Positions 22,708 through 34,272 of a stretch of DNA of 64,000 nt are shown here, piece after piece. A model generated the notes under the pieces. That model had not been told where the DNA came from. It was given only the letters and a program-made list of their open reading frames with translations, and ran no database searches. The stretch's first letter is position 1. Every line of letters starts with the position of its first letter. Source of the stretch: Paraphysoderma sedebokerense (taxonomy: Eukaryota > Blastocladiomycota > Physodermatomycetes > Physodermatales > Physodermataceae); NCBI GenBank assembly GCA_025602915.1, contig JAHLJZ010000016.1, forward strand, positions 310,001-374,000, read 5' to 3'. A program made the position numbers and the translations under genes.

Positions 22708-24208
22708 TTACAATTTACTTTTTGTTTTCTCCTTCTTCGACATCATTGCCATTCCGACTTTACTTCCATTACTTCTTCCCATTTCCTTCGTGATCCAGTT
22801 TCCAATTTCGGCAACTTTTGGTAAATCTATGCCAGTTTCATATCCTAATCCATGTAAAAGGTAAAGCACATCTTCCGTTGCAACGTTACCAGAGGCGCCT
22901 GCAGCGTAAGGACAACCACCTTAAATGACGAGAGTGCGAAGGCAAGGTTAGATAGAGAGAAGGGAACTATGAATAGAAGAGCTGACATACCGAGGCCGGC
23001 TACAGAGGAATCAATTACGCGAATACCATGCTATAGTGACAATCGGGAAGTCAATGAAACAGCATAAGACACACGAGAATGGTTGAGTAAAGATAAATAG
23101 AAACAAACCTCGAGTGCGCAATAAATATTGGCGATAGCTTGTCCATAAGTATCGTGGCAGTGAACTGCCAAGTGTTCAACTGGAATAACTTTAGTTACTT
23201 CTTTTAACATTGCCGATATCGTTGCTGAAAGCATGATTGAATGCAAAATAAAGTCAGTTAAGCACGGTGACCTTCAAGCACCCTTTAGGAGCATCGAAGT
23301 TGAGCTCTGAAGGAAAAAACCCCCAAGAAGGCAATTCGTACCAGGAGTGCCGACACCGATGGTATCACCGAGAGAAATCTCGTGGCAACCCATATCATAC
23401 AGATGCTTGGATACTTTGGCGACTGCTTTCGGATCGATAGGACCTTCGTAGGGACAACCAACGACACAAGAAACGTATCTATTAGATTGATAAAAGGCGC
23501 ACCATCACAAGTGTTAGCATAAACATCGATCCTAAAGCAAAAAGTTCCATCGAAAGCAGTGAATTGAGATCAATCGGGATATACTTACCCCCTCACTGGC
23601 ACATTTAGAGCTTTCGCTTTCTCGCATACTTCTCTAAACCTTTCCAAACTTTCTTCGATAGAACAATTGATATTCTTTTTGCTGAAACTTTCACTCGCAG
23701 CGCCAAAAATGGCAACTTCATTTGCTCCAGTTTCGACAGCTTTTTCGAATCCTTTCAAATTTGGCGTTAACACAGAATAAGTTACTCCTTTTTTTCTATT
23801 GATGGAAGACAACACTTGAGCGTTATCGCCCATTTGGGGAACCCATTTTGGAGATACGAAAGCTGTTGCTTCAATGTGTGTTAACCCTGTTTGGGAGAGT
23901 TGATTGATGAATGATATTTTGGTGGTTGCTGGGATAAGGGTTTTTTCGTTCTGAAGGCCATCTCGGGGTCCGACTTCTACGATTTTGATTTTTCGAGAGT
24001 GTGTAGACGAGAATGTGGCATTGGTGTTAAGGTACCTCGATGCTGGATAAGATGACGGGGGTGGGGTGTTGATAGTCGGAGAATTCAAAAACTGAATGAG
24101 CAGGGTATTTTGATTTTTATGGTTTTTGAGAATATGGGTTTGATAATGACTGTTGAAGGAGGCCGCCTGTCGAAATGTGGTAAATCGCCTGAGAGGAGCA
24201 AGAGCCAT
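22708..24208 (-). CDS. Hydroxymethylglutaryl-CoA lyase, mitochondrial
   Basis: Cleaves HMG-CoA to acetyl-CoA and acetoacetate, the last step of leucine degradation. Five exons (24208-23589, 23478-23342, 23224-23109, 23030-22991, 22919-22708) give 374 residues. Visible family motifs are [12 protein letters not shown] (catalytic Arg/Asp near 82-83), [45 protein letters not shown] (metal-binding His pair) and [19 protein letters not shown], which includes the active-site Cys. Start: the ATG at 24208 gives [18 protein letters not shown], an Arg-rich amphipathic presequence typical of mitochondrial import. The open frame extends further upstream without support. A long linker precedes the TIM-barrel. 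The end lacks an obvious peroxisomal SKL tripeptide (ends SKL-like KSKL). The final residues KSKL do resemble a PTS1, so dual mitochondrial/peroxisomal targeting as in human HMGCL (CKL) is possible. Confidence 0.95.
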
Positions 24209-25449
24209 ATCGATGAGAGCGAAAACAAAGGCCAAGAGGTCAAGATGGAGGGAAGATTTGAAAAGAGAAAAGAGTTTGCTTTCGAATGACTTATCATCCA
24301 AAAGTCTCTCCATATCTTGTTTATCGGGTGATGGTGTGACTTTGTCTTACGGAGTGTTCCGGAATCAAAGATGGATGCAATATCGACGATGGGACAGAGC
24401 AGATAATAAAATGACGGAATTGCTTCTTTTGTCAACAGATGTAGAAGGTTGTCCCTGTATCGATGATCGATGCAAACTTATTTTTCCCACTGGATTTTCA
24501 CTACATTCCAATCCATCGACAATAATACAATATCAGAAGTGGCCTTTCCTCAGGAAAAGGAAATTCGCGCCTGATTGCCAAACCACAGGAGAAAGCCACA
24601 TTCGTTGGGAAATGGAGGAATCAAAGAAGGGCACACAAGGCAATGTGGATTGTCTTGTGGATTGAAACCTTAAAGTCCAAGATCATTTTTATATTCGATA
24701 ATAAGGACGGTACGTTAATATAATCGGCACGCAGAGAGTAGCTTCCTCTTTCGGCAACCAGCAGTGTGAATAAAAAATTATCATTTTGATTTCTCCGTTC
24801 GGATAAAATTTTGCCGAAAACATTGACACACTGGCTGCCTATCTGGGATAATGAAACAAAGATGTATTATATTCTTAAAAGTTTCCATTTATGAGGCAAA
24901 AGATGATAGTGATCTTGGAAATGAACCAAATACATATTTGTAAAATTGGTAGTGATTGCTGTAATTACAAATAATATGCCTCTACAAATAAATCACTTAA
25001 TCTTATCTATCCATTTTCTGTAAATTTCCAACTGATATTACAATTAGCACAGGCTGTAATTCAGTTATCATCCGATGGCTTTTGCTCATATACTAAGGCT
25101 ATATTCACTAAGGTCAATATCAGGCGTCTCAATACAGTAAGAAGCTAGTCTAGCTCTCAAAATATATGATCCGTTGCTACGAATTGTGATAATCGGTCAA
25201 GCATATCCCACTCCCTAAGCATCGTGATGTGGCCCTGCAAAATTGCCGCGCGCGCACGCCCGACAAAGCCTTTTGCAGGCTTATGAAGCCCAGCTGCGTT
25301 TCATCTGTTGTATTCCAACCGGAATATTATTTTTCAAGGAATGGACAAATAGTAAAACTTACGCTTTCGGCTACCAGTTCGGCTGGTTTGGCTAAACTGG
25401 GCCCGTGGTGTGGGGACGCATATTTTCTTATTTGTTCGTAAAACGAAAA
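24209..25449. other. Intergenic region between HMG-CoA lyase and secreted protein gene
   Basis: About 1.24 kb, the divergent promoters of the two genes. The longest open frame (24153-24665, plus) overlaps the antisense of the lyase presequence and looks like a shadow. No repeat or RNA gene seen. Confidence 0.4.
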
Positions 25450-25456
25450 TATATAA
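25450..25456 (+). promoter_or_regulatory. TATA box of secreted Gly/Pro-rich protein gene
   Basis: TATATAA, 80 bp upstream of the ATG at 25530. Confidence 0.55.
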
Positions 25457-25529
25457 CGTCCTACAGGAAGCTAGGCTTTGTCGTAGTTGAAGGCAATCTG
25501 ATCTACTTGAAGCCGATAGAAACTATACA

Positions 25530-26042
25530 ATGCTTGGCCCAAAATTATTCTTCGGGATCTTAGTACTTTCAAGTGCATTGTTCGAACCATCTCATCAAAC
25601 CCCGGTCCCTTCAAAAAGGTTACTTCGCCGGCAAGCTTCCGGGGGAGGATTCACAACAGGCAGAGATGGTATCGTTGAAGTCATCACCACCGGCCCTGGC
25701 GGCACAGTCGGAGCAATCAGCAGAAATGGGAATCCGTTCGGAACAGGAGGAAACGGTGTCATCGTCCGACAACCGGCGCCAGTTCTGGTCCCCGTTCCGG
25801 TACAACCAGGACAACCGATAGATCCAAATCAACCCCAACAGCCAATTGTGGGACAACCGGGTCAGGTTTTGGTTCCCGTTCAACCGCCAGTCCAAGTCAC
25901 TCCAGTCCGAGTAGTCAGCCCTTTCCGAAGTTTATTCGGAGCATTGCTACCTTTTGGGGCCAGTCAAGCTGACGGTTCTGGAACTCGAAGCCAATCCCAA
26001 TCCGAGGTCGAGGCAGCGACCACAGAAGATTCAGATAATTAA
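25530..26042 (+). CDS. Secreted Gly/Pro/Val-rich protein with dibasic site
   Basis: No family recognised. The intronless frame of 170 residues begins with a signal peptide (MLGPKLFFGILVLSSALF). Next come SKRLLRRQAS, a probable Kex2 site, and a Gly-rich segment (GGGFTTGRDG, TTGPGGTVG). A Pro/Gln/Val-rich stretch with short near-repeats (VLVPVPVQPGQP, QVLVPVQPPVQV) follows, and the end is acidic and Ser-rich (EVEAATTEDSDN). Its plan (signal, short pro-region, dibasic site, low-complexity mature part) is like that of the two small pro-peptides in the window, although the sequences do not align. It could be a wall-associated or extracellular protein; this is inference only. Confidence 0.7.
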   Translation: MLGPKLFFGILVLSSALFEPSHQTPVPSKRLLRRQASGGGFTTGRDGIVEVITTGPGGTVGAISRNGNPFGTGGNGVIVRQPAPVLVPVPVQPGQPIDPNQPQQPIVGQPGQVLVPVQPPVQVTPVRVVSPFRSLFGALLPFGASQADGSGTRSQSQSEVEAATTEDSDN

Positions 26043-26509
26043 TTTGCCAATCAATTCGTATTCTATAGTTGAAATAATGTTACAATTAAATTAATAGTAC
26101 AAAATGAATTTTAAAGAAATGTACCATAATTCAGTAATTTCGCTATGACTATTTTGCTGGGCCTTGATGGAAAGAGCAGATTATTGTCATTAATATACAT
26201 CGATATTCTTCTGTCATAAAATGAATAATTTTCATGTAGTCCTGCCTCCATAAGAAATTCTTGCTTTGATTCATCATTCCCCGTTAGAATTTTCTCCGCG
26301 AGATTTCCTTTGGACCGGCCCTGGCTTGAACGAAAAGTCAAAACGCCGCTGTTCGTTCATTTACAAATTTAATATCGACTTTGCTACATTTTCGTATTAG
26401 TCGTGTATATACTCGTATTTGAGCAACTCTATCAACGCAATCGCAATATCTATCCGAATTTTGCATCCATTTGACAACAAACTGGGCGCTTGCTGCATTA
26501 ATCTCCACG
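26043..26509. other. Intergenic region upstream of PP1-binding LRR gene
   Basis: About 470 bp. A minus-strand frame of 76 codons (26341-26111) has no visible domain and no support. Otherwise nothing recognised. Confidence 0.4.
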
Positions 26510-29500
26510 ATGTCCGAGGCAAAACCCACTTCTGATAAACCCGCAGAACAATCTCCCGAAGAGAGTACCAAGAAGGATGAACTTTTGGCCCAAATCTTAT
26601 CTGAAGGCTACGATTTCTCTATGGCAGAGTTAGCCATAGAACTCACTGGCGGAAACTCGTTGGATGAGTGTCTTGCCTTCTTGACTCAGCAGCAAATGAT
26701 GCTGGCTGAGCGTGAAGAACGAAAGATGTTCGAGCAACAACAGCCAGAGCAACAACAGCAGGTTCAAGGTGGACGACAATCTAATCAAGGACTAACTGCG
26801 ACTGGACAACGAGACGGAACTAGTGGCAAGAGACATCTCTCTCCAGGTAACGCATTCTAACCTCGTCTTAGTGTAAATTTGGCAGTGTTCAAATAACGCA
26901 CATATATACTTTAGATTCAGCCTCTGCCCCAACTCCCCTCAAAGGCATTTTAAAGAGATCTGGTTCATCTTTAAATAACAGTTCGGCGACTTCAGCTGCA
27001 ACATGGATCAAACAAATGGCTCAAAACGCTTCCAACACGATTCAACGAAACATTAAGGAATTGCTTCATCACGTAGATGAACCTCCTTCCCCGTCGAAAG
27101 AAGAAGAAGCATTCGAAACGAATCGTATCCAACGTCTATTTCCGAAAGGTCAGAATCTCTACGACTCTATTGAACAATTAGATGTATCTTCGGAACCAAA
27201 ATTGCTAAGCCCCGGGGACAAGAACACCAACAAAGAAGGAAGTAACGTCTCTCTCAACGCCTCCCTCAGTAAACGAGTTCGATTTTCTTTTCCTGAGACA
27301 CCAGCTGGAACGACTCAATCAGATTCCGAAACTGTTACCACACCTTCTGGAAGTCTCCCCCATCGATTGTACATTTCTTCGGAGGTTCTCTCTATTTACC
27401 TCGCTACAGTTGAGAAACGTCATACCCAACCAAATCACACACTTTTAAGTATTCTTCAAAATGCAGTTAATATGGGTGTTCCGGTGACTTCGATTCAAAT
27501 ACGGAATGAGCAAATTCCGTTGCCTGGTTTGCTGTCGATGGTTGAAATCTTGGGCTTAGAATTCGGACTGGTTGAACTTGTCTTGGAAAACGTTGGAATG
27601 GGAAATGAGGTTTTGCGAAGTTTGTTAAGTCAACTCTGGCATGTTAATTCAATTAAGAAATTAAATGTTGGCTACAACAAAAAGATTAAAGGGAATGGCA
27701 TCAATTACCTCGCAGCGTTTGTCCGAAAGGTTTGCATTCTCCCAAATATCTCCATTTATATAAGTGAAATTTTTGACCGCCGGCTTTCTTAGAGCGCTTC
27801 TCTGACTCACTTGGACTTGAGCGGATTGTATCTCGCTGATGGCACATCTGTGCACTTGATTGGTAATGCATTAACCGAAGGACCTGATGGCTTAGGCGCC
27901 ACTTTGAAAACTTTGGTTCTCGACAATTGTGGATTGAAAAACGATGGCTTAAATGCTCTAGGTACCGTTTCATTCCGGAATCAGGATTATCTTTTGCTTT
28001 CTTGATCTAATCCGATATCTTCCTACATAGCTCCATATGTTCGCAACTCTAATCTCCACACACTATCACTTCGTTCTAACAAGATAGACCCCATCGGTGC
28101 GGCTTCATTTGGGAAGATACTCCGTACTAAAGCCACGGATGCGGAAGATGGGTTCGCCAGTGCTGGGGTTCCCGTTCAATCCCCGAGTGAAACGGATTCA
28201 TGGGTAGAACAGGAAGAACTGGATGCTGCTAAATCCGAAGCAAAGTCGCCAAAGGAAGATGGAGAGGGGACCAAAAAATTGGTGGACGACATATATAAAC
28301 GTGATGTCGTTACTGGTGAGAGACAAAGGGGTTTGGTCGTAGTGGATTTAACCGGAAATGAACTTAAGGTACAGGCTGTGATGTCACAGGTCAGATTTGA
28401 GGATCGTTCAAGATTAACAGTCTCTCCTTTTCTTATCGCCTATAGCATGGGGCAATTTTCATCGGACAAGCTATCGCGCAATGTAATCATCTCAAGAGAC
28501 TGTATTTGGCCCATAACGCTATTCCTGGGGAAGCATTAGTTGGGTTATCGGAAGGATTGGTGTGTTCTTTTGTCACCCGCCATTTATATTGAGAATGACC
28601 TTTCTAATGAAACGTCACTATCTGTAGAAACAAAACGAGAGTCTAGAAATTCTGGATTTGTGCTATAATCCTTTATTCAGTAGTGCCAGTGAAGAATCGG
28701 TTGGTTTTTACTTTGAATTTGTTATCTCATGTGCCCTATCGCTCACTTACCTTGCTTGCCATCATCAGCTCCAAGTCCTCAAAAGTGCTCTCTCTTCGCA
28801 CACTTCTCTCCGTGTTCTCAATCTCTCTGCCACATCTCTCTCTACACCATCTTTAATTGCAGTTTCCGAATCTCTACCGCTTTCCCAGAGCCTACAGAAA
28901 TTGATTCTCCGTGAAAATCAAGTCAACTTAGCTGGCTTAATGGCTCTGAACGCAGGGGTTAAAATGAACCAAACTTTGACAGAGGTCGGTTTAGGCGAAG
29001 GAGGACGATTGAATGGTTGGATTGTTTTAAATGGCAACCAAGACGAAGAGCGAGAAGAGGTCGAGAGATTGGTGGTGGAAATTATCAGTGTTTGCGAAAG
29101 AAATCGACAATTGAAGAAAACGAGTAGCGAGAGTGATATGGTGTGTATTTTTTTTTTCAATTTGATTCTGGTTGTTTGAAAATTAACAGCAATTTTGCTT
29201 TTTTTTTCTCATGCCGGCATTCCAAAATGGAACAGTTATCACCTAATCCTACAAATCAAACTCGTATTCAAACTCTGTTAGCTGAAACTGAATCGAAATT
29301 ATCCCTTTTTGAACAAGTTTTGACCTCCGTCTCCGCCGAAGGAGATGATAAAAGTAAAACCACTACTCAAGACAAAGAACAAGTAGAGTTGTTGAAAGAT
29401 TTGTTTAAAAGTTTAACTTTAAGTCAAAGCGCTTTATTGGGCTATGTGGGGCTAGAGTTAAATCTCGACGAAGGCGGAGATGCCACCAACGTATTGAGTA

Positions 29501-29919
29501 TGCTATTTGTGTCCTTCTAAAACCTCCTCAACTCCTTGAGTTAACCATCTTTCTGATGCTTCTGCTTCATGATAGACGACATCTTAACTATGAACGATAA
29601 AATTACCGCACAAGTAACCCGTTATCACGAGCTGTTCCCGACACCATCACTGCCCCCTTCTTTCGTTCCGTCTCAATCACCTGTTCAACCCCCTCTTGCT
29701 ACGTCATCTACCGCTTCTTCCTCTACAACCGCTGCATCGAAAGATTCAACAGAGGAAGAAGGGATTGAAGGTCCGCCACCACCAATTCCCGTACAAGATG
29801 TTGATCAGTTAGATGAACATGAGAAGTTGGTCGTAAAGCGACGTGTTTTGATTGACGAAGAGGGCGAAGTTTTAAGATTGCGAAAAGAGGGTAGTGTAGT
29901 AGGCGAAGACGATGAATGA
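26510..29919 (+). CDS. PPP1R37-like leucine-rich-repeat protein with RVxF motif
   Basis: Predicted regulatory partner of protein phosphatase 1. Nine exons (26510-26846, 26915-27729, 27793-27961, 28031-28368, 28446-28559, 28628-28699, 28769-29140, 29236-29497, 29576-29919) give 940 residues. Near the N-terminus a UBA-like helical segment (LLAQILSEGYDFSMAELAIELTGG split by LDECLAFL, about 24-62) is followed by a Gln-rich stretch. A GILKRSGSS segment comes next, then the PP1 docking motif KRVRFSFP (about 231-238). RNI-type LRRs run from about 270 to 740 (LVLENVGMG, LTHLDLSGLYLADG, LKTLVLDNCGLKNDGLNALG, LHTLSLRSNKIDPIGA, LKRLYLAHNAIPGEAL, LRVLNLSATSLSTPSL). A coiled, acidic C-terminus ends the protein. 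The layout matches animal PPP1R37, except that the UBA-like start is not part of that protein as I know it. The last two exon joins are less certain; a separate gene starting near 29227 is the alternative. Confidence 0.78.
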
Positions 29920-30774
29920 ATGCCCGTATTTGGAACCATTCAAAGAAGATATTTGCATTCGCAATTGGATATGTTGGATGTTGAATGTTGGATGTATATA
30001 TTTTAACAGTGGTCGAATGGATATCTTCATTTTCATTTTCAAAACCATGATTGTATTTGCTTGCACAACGGAATAAAATGACACGCCTGGGAAAACACCA
30101 GAGGTCAGCCATTAATTCTGTGTTAAATTTACATGGAAACTTTCCCTCCCCAAGCTTTGTGCCCTCCATTCCGCTTGCTTTTAAAGTAATGCCCCGAATA
30201 ATCTCCCTTGCTTAATTTTCCAAGCGATCTACGTCAGTGCTAAACAATCGGTCGTACTAATCTTGTATATCACACGCTATACAATTCCAATGCGCAAATG
30301 CGACGGTTTTTTCTAAAATTCCGCGCGAGATTTCGCATCAATTCAGTATATCGCTTTATATTCTCCAATTCCGTCGCATCGACTCTTACTTCACTTTCAG
30401 TTTGCTAACCACGAATCTAAATGCTGCCACAAAATTTATATACTTTGTGACGACTCAACAATGATAACAATGAGAACCTAAACCATTGCATTCTCTCACA
30501 ACAATTTTTTTTATTTATAGTCGTTTTATTTTACTATTTTGCCCCGTCCATCGCATTTGTACTTGCCGCAAGCGATGTTTGTGATCATTTCAAGAGGCCG
30601 ATATTCCGGTTTAAATATTATTTTAATGATAGGTTACGGAATGGTGAACGCCACATCGACCTTAGAGTAAATCAGATTACAAACAATTGTAAATTTTAAT
30701 TTCGGTATTGATGAAATGTATAAATTGATACGAAGCCGTACTATATAAACAAACTATATTCTGAGCACAACATA
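29920..30774. other. Intergenic region before tRNA-Asp copy 2
   Basis: About 850 bp. From about 30270 it carries blocks shared with the flanks of the other tRNA-Asp genes (ACGCTATACAATTCCAATGCG; ACTATTTTGCCCCGTCC at about 30531). No pro-peptide gene like those upstream of copies 1 and 3 was found here. Confidence 0.5.
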
Positions 30775-30930
30775 TCTCGAGTAGTATAGTGGTGAGTATC
30801 CCCGCCTGTCATTGGCTAATGCCGAAGCCCGCGGGAGACCGGGGTTCAATTCCCCGCTCGAGAGTTTTAATTTTCTTTACTTTTCGTTCCAAGTCGTGGA
30901 GGGTTAGTTATGTTTCATGTTGTCGATATT
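30270..30930 (+). repeat. Dispersed tRNA-Asp-bearing duplication, copy 2
   Basis: Shares the upstream blocks described for copy 1. Downstream of the tRNA it shares GTTAGTTATGTTTCAT with copy 3 (AGTTAATTATGTTTCAT on the minus strand). Copies 2 and 3 thus match on both sides of the tRNA. Confidence 0.7.
30775..30864 (+). tRNA. tRNA-Asp (GUC) with 18-nt intron, copy 2
   Basis: Same mature sequence as copy 1; the 18-nt intron reads TTGGCTAATGCCGAAGCC and differs from copy 1 at several positions. The acceptor stem, boxes A and B and a TTTT terminator are intact. Confidence 0.97.
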
Positions 30931-31235
30931 TTTTTGCATCATATAATTCCTGTATATTTTATAGGACAGTACAATATGGTCATTCAACATTGTTTTTGGT
31001 GTAGTCTTGATAAATTGAGATCTCGAGTTAACCCGGAATGAAGAATGCCGAAATAACTAATCCTGTGGTGCGGACTTCACTAGTATACAGAATTAATAAA
31101 CTGACATGAAGAAAAGTGGATTTTTCTCCTTCGAAGAAATCTAAGAAAAGAATTTTATATTGGTAATATGTATAGTTAGCAGATCTTATTCTACATCTAT
31201 TATATTTATACATTGGCCTTCCCTATAAATAGTCA
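30865..31235. other. Intergenic region after tRNA-Asp copy 2
   Basis: About 370 bp including the 3' end of duplication copy 2 and the downstream flank of metallopeptidase A. Nothing else recognised. Confidence 0.4.
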
Positions 31236-32418
31236 TTAGATTCTGGTTCTGCGACGCCTTCTGTATGATCCGGGTCTTTGTACAGTAGGGTCTGATGGGG
31301 CGGAGCTTGGATTACAAATGCTAGTCTCTGCGGCAGGAAGTTGATAGCGCCATGGATTATCTTTGAAGACATCATTGATTAATGCGTATATTTCGGGATC
31401 ATATGTTTGGAGCTTTTCGCGGGTATTGATGTCGTTATGAATCCCGTCTGGGGTAGCAGAGAACTGATTGCAATCAAAGTAACTTTGAACGGCTGTAAAT
31501 CAAATCGGTAATGTTAGATTGATTTTTCAGATACATAAGAAGATGAAAAGAAGTATTACCTTCAGCCCAATACTCTGCCATGTTTGTAGTGGCATAAGTT
31601 TGACTCCATCTACCCTGCGCCATACTATGGTCAAAGATGCTTTTAAGCGCTGCATCAAAAGTAGCATTGATTTGCATTCCAAACTGGTGAATCGTGTGAG
31701 AGAATTCGTGCACTAGAATACATTCTCCAGCGTATCTATCATTCGGTAATTCGCCTCTTGGTAGAGAAAGTACATTTTCTTCTCCAAATGTCGTTGCTGG
31801 TCGAACTTCGGTGGCCCCTAATCCTCGCGCACGACTGTTCCAGTCTGTGTCAGGGAATGCTTGCTGAAGATCAGAGTGTTCAGGAATGTCTAGAGTTTGC
31901 TCGGTGCGGGCTAAAAACAGACACCAAGGGAGGAGCAAATAATTGCCTCAGTTAGGAATGAATTTCGAAGAAGGACGAATCATTTGTACACAGTACTTAC
32001 CCATGATTCCGAGCCTAATATGTTTGCTTGCAATTGCATCCCAGGCTGCGGGGTCTAAGGTCTCCCCCATTTTTTGCAGGACATACCACGCTCTATACAT
32101 GGCTTCATCTGTGACTTTGGACGACGCCACAATTGGAATGTCTATTTAAATATAAAAGCAAAGTAAAGCACTATAAGCTTAACTGTCCGAAATTCTAATC
32201 CACCAATTAACGCCATTATGTGATAAATATAACGTACTCTTCATAGCACCGGGACCGGGAAGATATTTTTGATAGAATGCAGTGTTCAGGTTATAGGACG
32301 CCGATACATCTGTTGCTGGTTGAATTTTAGGACACTCGATTTGTTGAGCATTCAGACTCGACAGTAAGAGAGACAGAATCACGTAAATTGAAGTGTTGAT
32401 TGTTGCGAACATGACCAT
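31236..32418 (-). CDS. Secreted HEXXH metallopeptidase A
   Basis: A predicted secreted zinc metallopeptidase of a family that I do not recognise by name. Four exons (32418-32238, 32141-32001, 31910-31560, 31492-31236) give 309 residues, all introns in phase 1. A signal peptide (to about residue 24, ending NAQQ) precedes the conserved IECPKIQPATDV and YLPGPGAMKN segments. The zinc motif LVHEFSHTIHQFGM lies near 173-186, and AEYWAEAVQSYFDCN, about 45 residues later, could supply the third (Glu) ligand as in gluzincins. The C-terminal NPWRYQLPAAETSIC is conserved, then a tail ends in five arginines (YRRRRRTRI). One Cys in the N-terminal segment and one near the end are conserved in all copies and may pair. 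Five relatives lie at 33163, 35204, 41704, 43980 and 49887. Substrate unknown. Confidence 0.85.
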
Positions 32419-33162
32419 TTTCTGAGTATGTGTTATTTGCTAGTGTTTGAAATCATTGATTCTCACATCTTATTTATACTTTTGAGACTGAAGAACAAGA
32501 TACGGTGAATTCATGAATGCAGCAACGCAACAGTTATTTTTAGGTGATGTGAGATTATGTTTACGGCGACGACTTTGGACCCATCATACTATGGCAGGCA
32601 ACGCATTTGACGCGGATGCGACGTATAGTTATACATGGCATTGACTCGAGCCAATCAAAATATCGATTATTAAATTATATTAAGCTGCAGCAATCATTAC
32701 AATATACTCTGAGGAAACGTACTCATTGCATCAGATTTATTACAGAGTGAAGCATTCCGAAATTGCAATTCGTTCATGGACGCACCGTAAAGGAGATCGG
32801 AAGGTTGATTTCAAACTGAAACGCAATATCTGAATACATAAGTATGTAGGTACAATAATATGAATGAAATCTTTAAACTTAATCATAACGCGGCTGCGCT
32901 GTTCCGTCCCCCTGATTACCAATCAAGCTCGAATTCAAAATGCTCCTATCATTCGAAACCTAACACCATTATGAAAACACCATATTTCATTACATTATTT
33001 ACAGCTACTGGTATTTCAGTCAGGCCGTTCATTTATTTGACACTTGAAAATATAAAATATTCCGCTTTATAATGTGTGTAATATGTAATTTGGTTCTCTG
33101 GTTGTAAGCAATCGAAGCCAATTCATGAATTCTCATACAATTACTCGGATACTAACTATATT
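32419..33162. other. Intergenic region A-B with inverted-repeat promoter arm
   Basis: The first 460 bp (32419-32880) match in inverted orientation the region upstream of gene D (41703-41230). Shared words include GACGCGGATGCGACG, CTCGAGCCAATCAAAATAT, CTCTGAGGAAACG and TTTCAAACTGAAACGCA. The rest is 3' flank of gene B. No other gene. Confidence 0.75.
32471..32478 (-). promoter_or_regulatory. TATA box of metallopeptidase A
   Basis: TATAAATA on the minus strand, about 55-60 bp upstream of the ATG at 32418. Confidence 0.6.
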
Positions 33163-34272
33163 TTATGCTGATACACAAATACTATTCTCTGCGGACGGAA
33201 GTTTATATCTCCACGGGTTATTTTTGAAAACATAGTTGACCAGATCATACACTTCAGGGTCATAGGTTTGGAGTTTTTCACGAGTGCTGATGTCGTTGTG
33301 AATTCCATCAGGAGTAGCAGCGAATTGATTGCAATCAAAGTAACTTTGAACAGCTGCCAAAAGGACCCGTTTGTGTCAGCATGATAAGTATACTGAGCAT
33401 ATGATCAGATGAAAGAAAACTTTACCTTCAGCCCAATATTCTGCGGTGTTTGTGGCGGCATAAGTTTGCTTCCATCTACCCTGTGCGATGCTATAATCAA
33501 AAATTCTTTTAAGAGTTGCATCAAAAGTAGCGTTGATCTGCATTCCAAACTGGTGAATAGTGTGGGAGAATTCATGCACTAGAATACACTCTCCAGCATA
33601 TCTATCGTTTGGTAATTCGCCTCTTGGTAGAGAAAGGACATTTTCCTCTCCAACTGTCGTTGCCGGTCGAGCTTCGGTGGCTCCTACCCCACGGGAACGA
33701 CTATTCCAATCTGTGTCCGGAAATGCTTTCTGAAGATCAGAGTGTTCAGGGATGTCAAGAGTTTGCTCAGTACGAGCTTAAGACGTTCATCAATTTTAGG
33801 TTAATATCGTTGTTCTACGTAAGTAGGGGAAGATTAACGTTGATAGATAAATATTACATACCCATGATTCCAACTCTTATCTTTTTACTTGCAATGGCAC
33901 CCCACACTCTTGGGTCCACAGTTTCCCCCATCTTCTGGAAAATATACCACGCTCTGTACATGGCCTCATCTGTGACTTTGGATGATGCTACAATTGGAAT
34001 ACCTATCAAGAAAACAATATGAACATCATTTCAACTAATCACTTTCCATTGAAGAGAGTCTCAAATAAAATTAGAGTATCGAGAGATCAACACTTACCCT
34101 TCATAGCGCCTGGTCCAGGTAGATATTTTTCATAGAATGTAGTCTGCAGTCCAAACGATGCGGGTACATTTTTTGCTGGTTGAATTTTGGGGCACTCAAT
34201 TTGTTGAGCGTTTGACTTTGAAAGGAACAAGAGCGCAAGAATCAGAAGCGTGTTTACTGACGTGGGAATCAT
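33163..34272 (-). CDS. Secreted HEXXH metallopeptidase B
   Basis: Intact paralogue of gene A with the same four-exon, all-phase-1 structure (34272-34098, 34002-33862, 33776-33426, 33353-33163), 285 residues. It has a signal peptide (MIPTSVNTLLILALLFLSKS), then QQIECPKIQPAKNVPAS, LVHEFSHTIHQFGM, AEYWAEAVQSYFDCNQF and NPWRYKLPSAENSIC. It stops soon after the last conserved Cys (VSA) and lacks the Arg-rich tail of A and D. The start ATG at 34272 is chosen because it opens the signal peptide; the frame runs further upstream without one. Exon 3 has the same 351 bp as in A and D. Confidence 0.83.

Noticed and set aside
24153-24665. 170-codon plus-strand frame opposite the HMG-CoA lyase presequence
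   Set aside because: Antisense to the coding region for its first part and without any recognisable domain after it.
30789-31004. Open frame starting MVSIPACHWLM over tRNA-Asp copy 2, and its look-alike at 45558-45316
   Set aside because: The conserved N-terminal part is the tRNA-Asp gene read as protein; the frames diverge as soon as they leave the tRNA.
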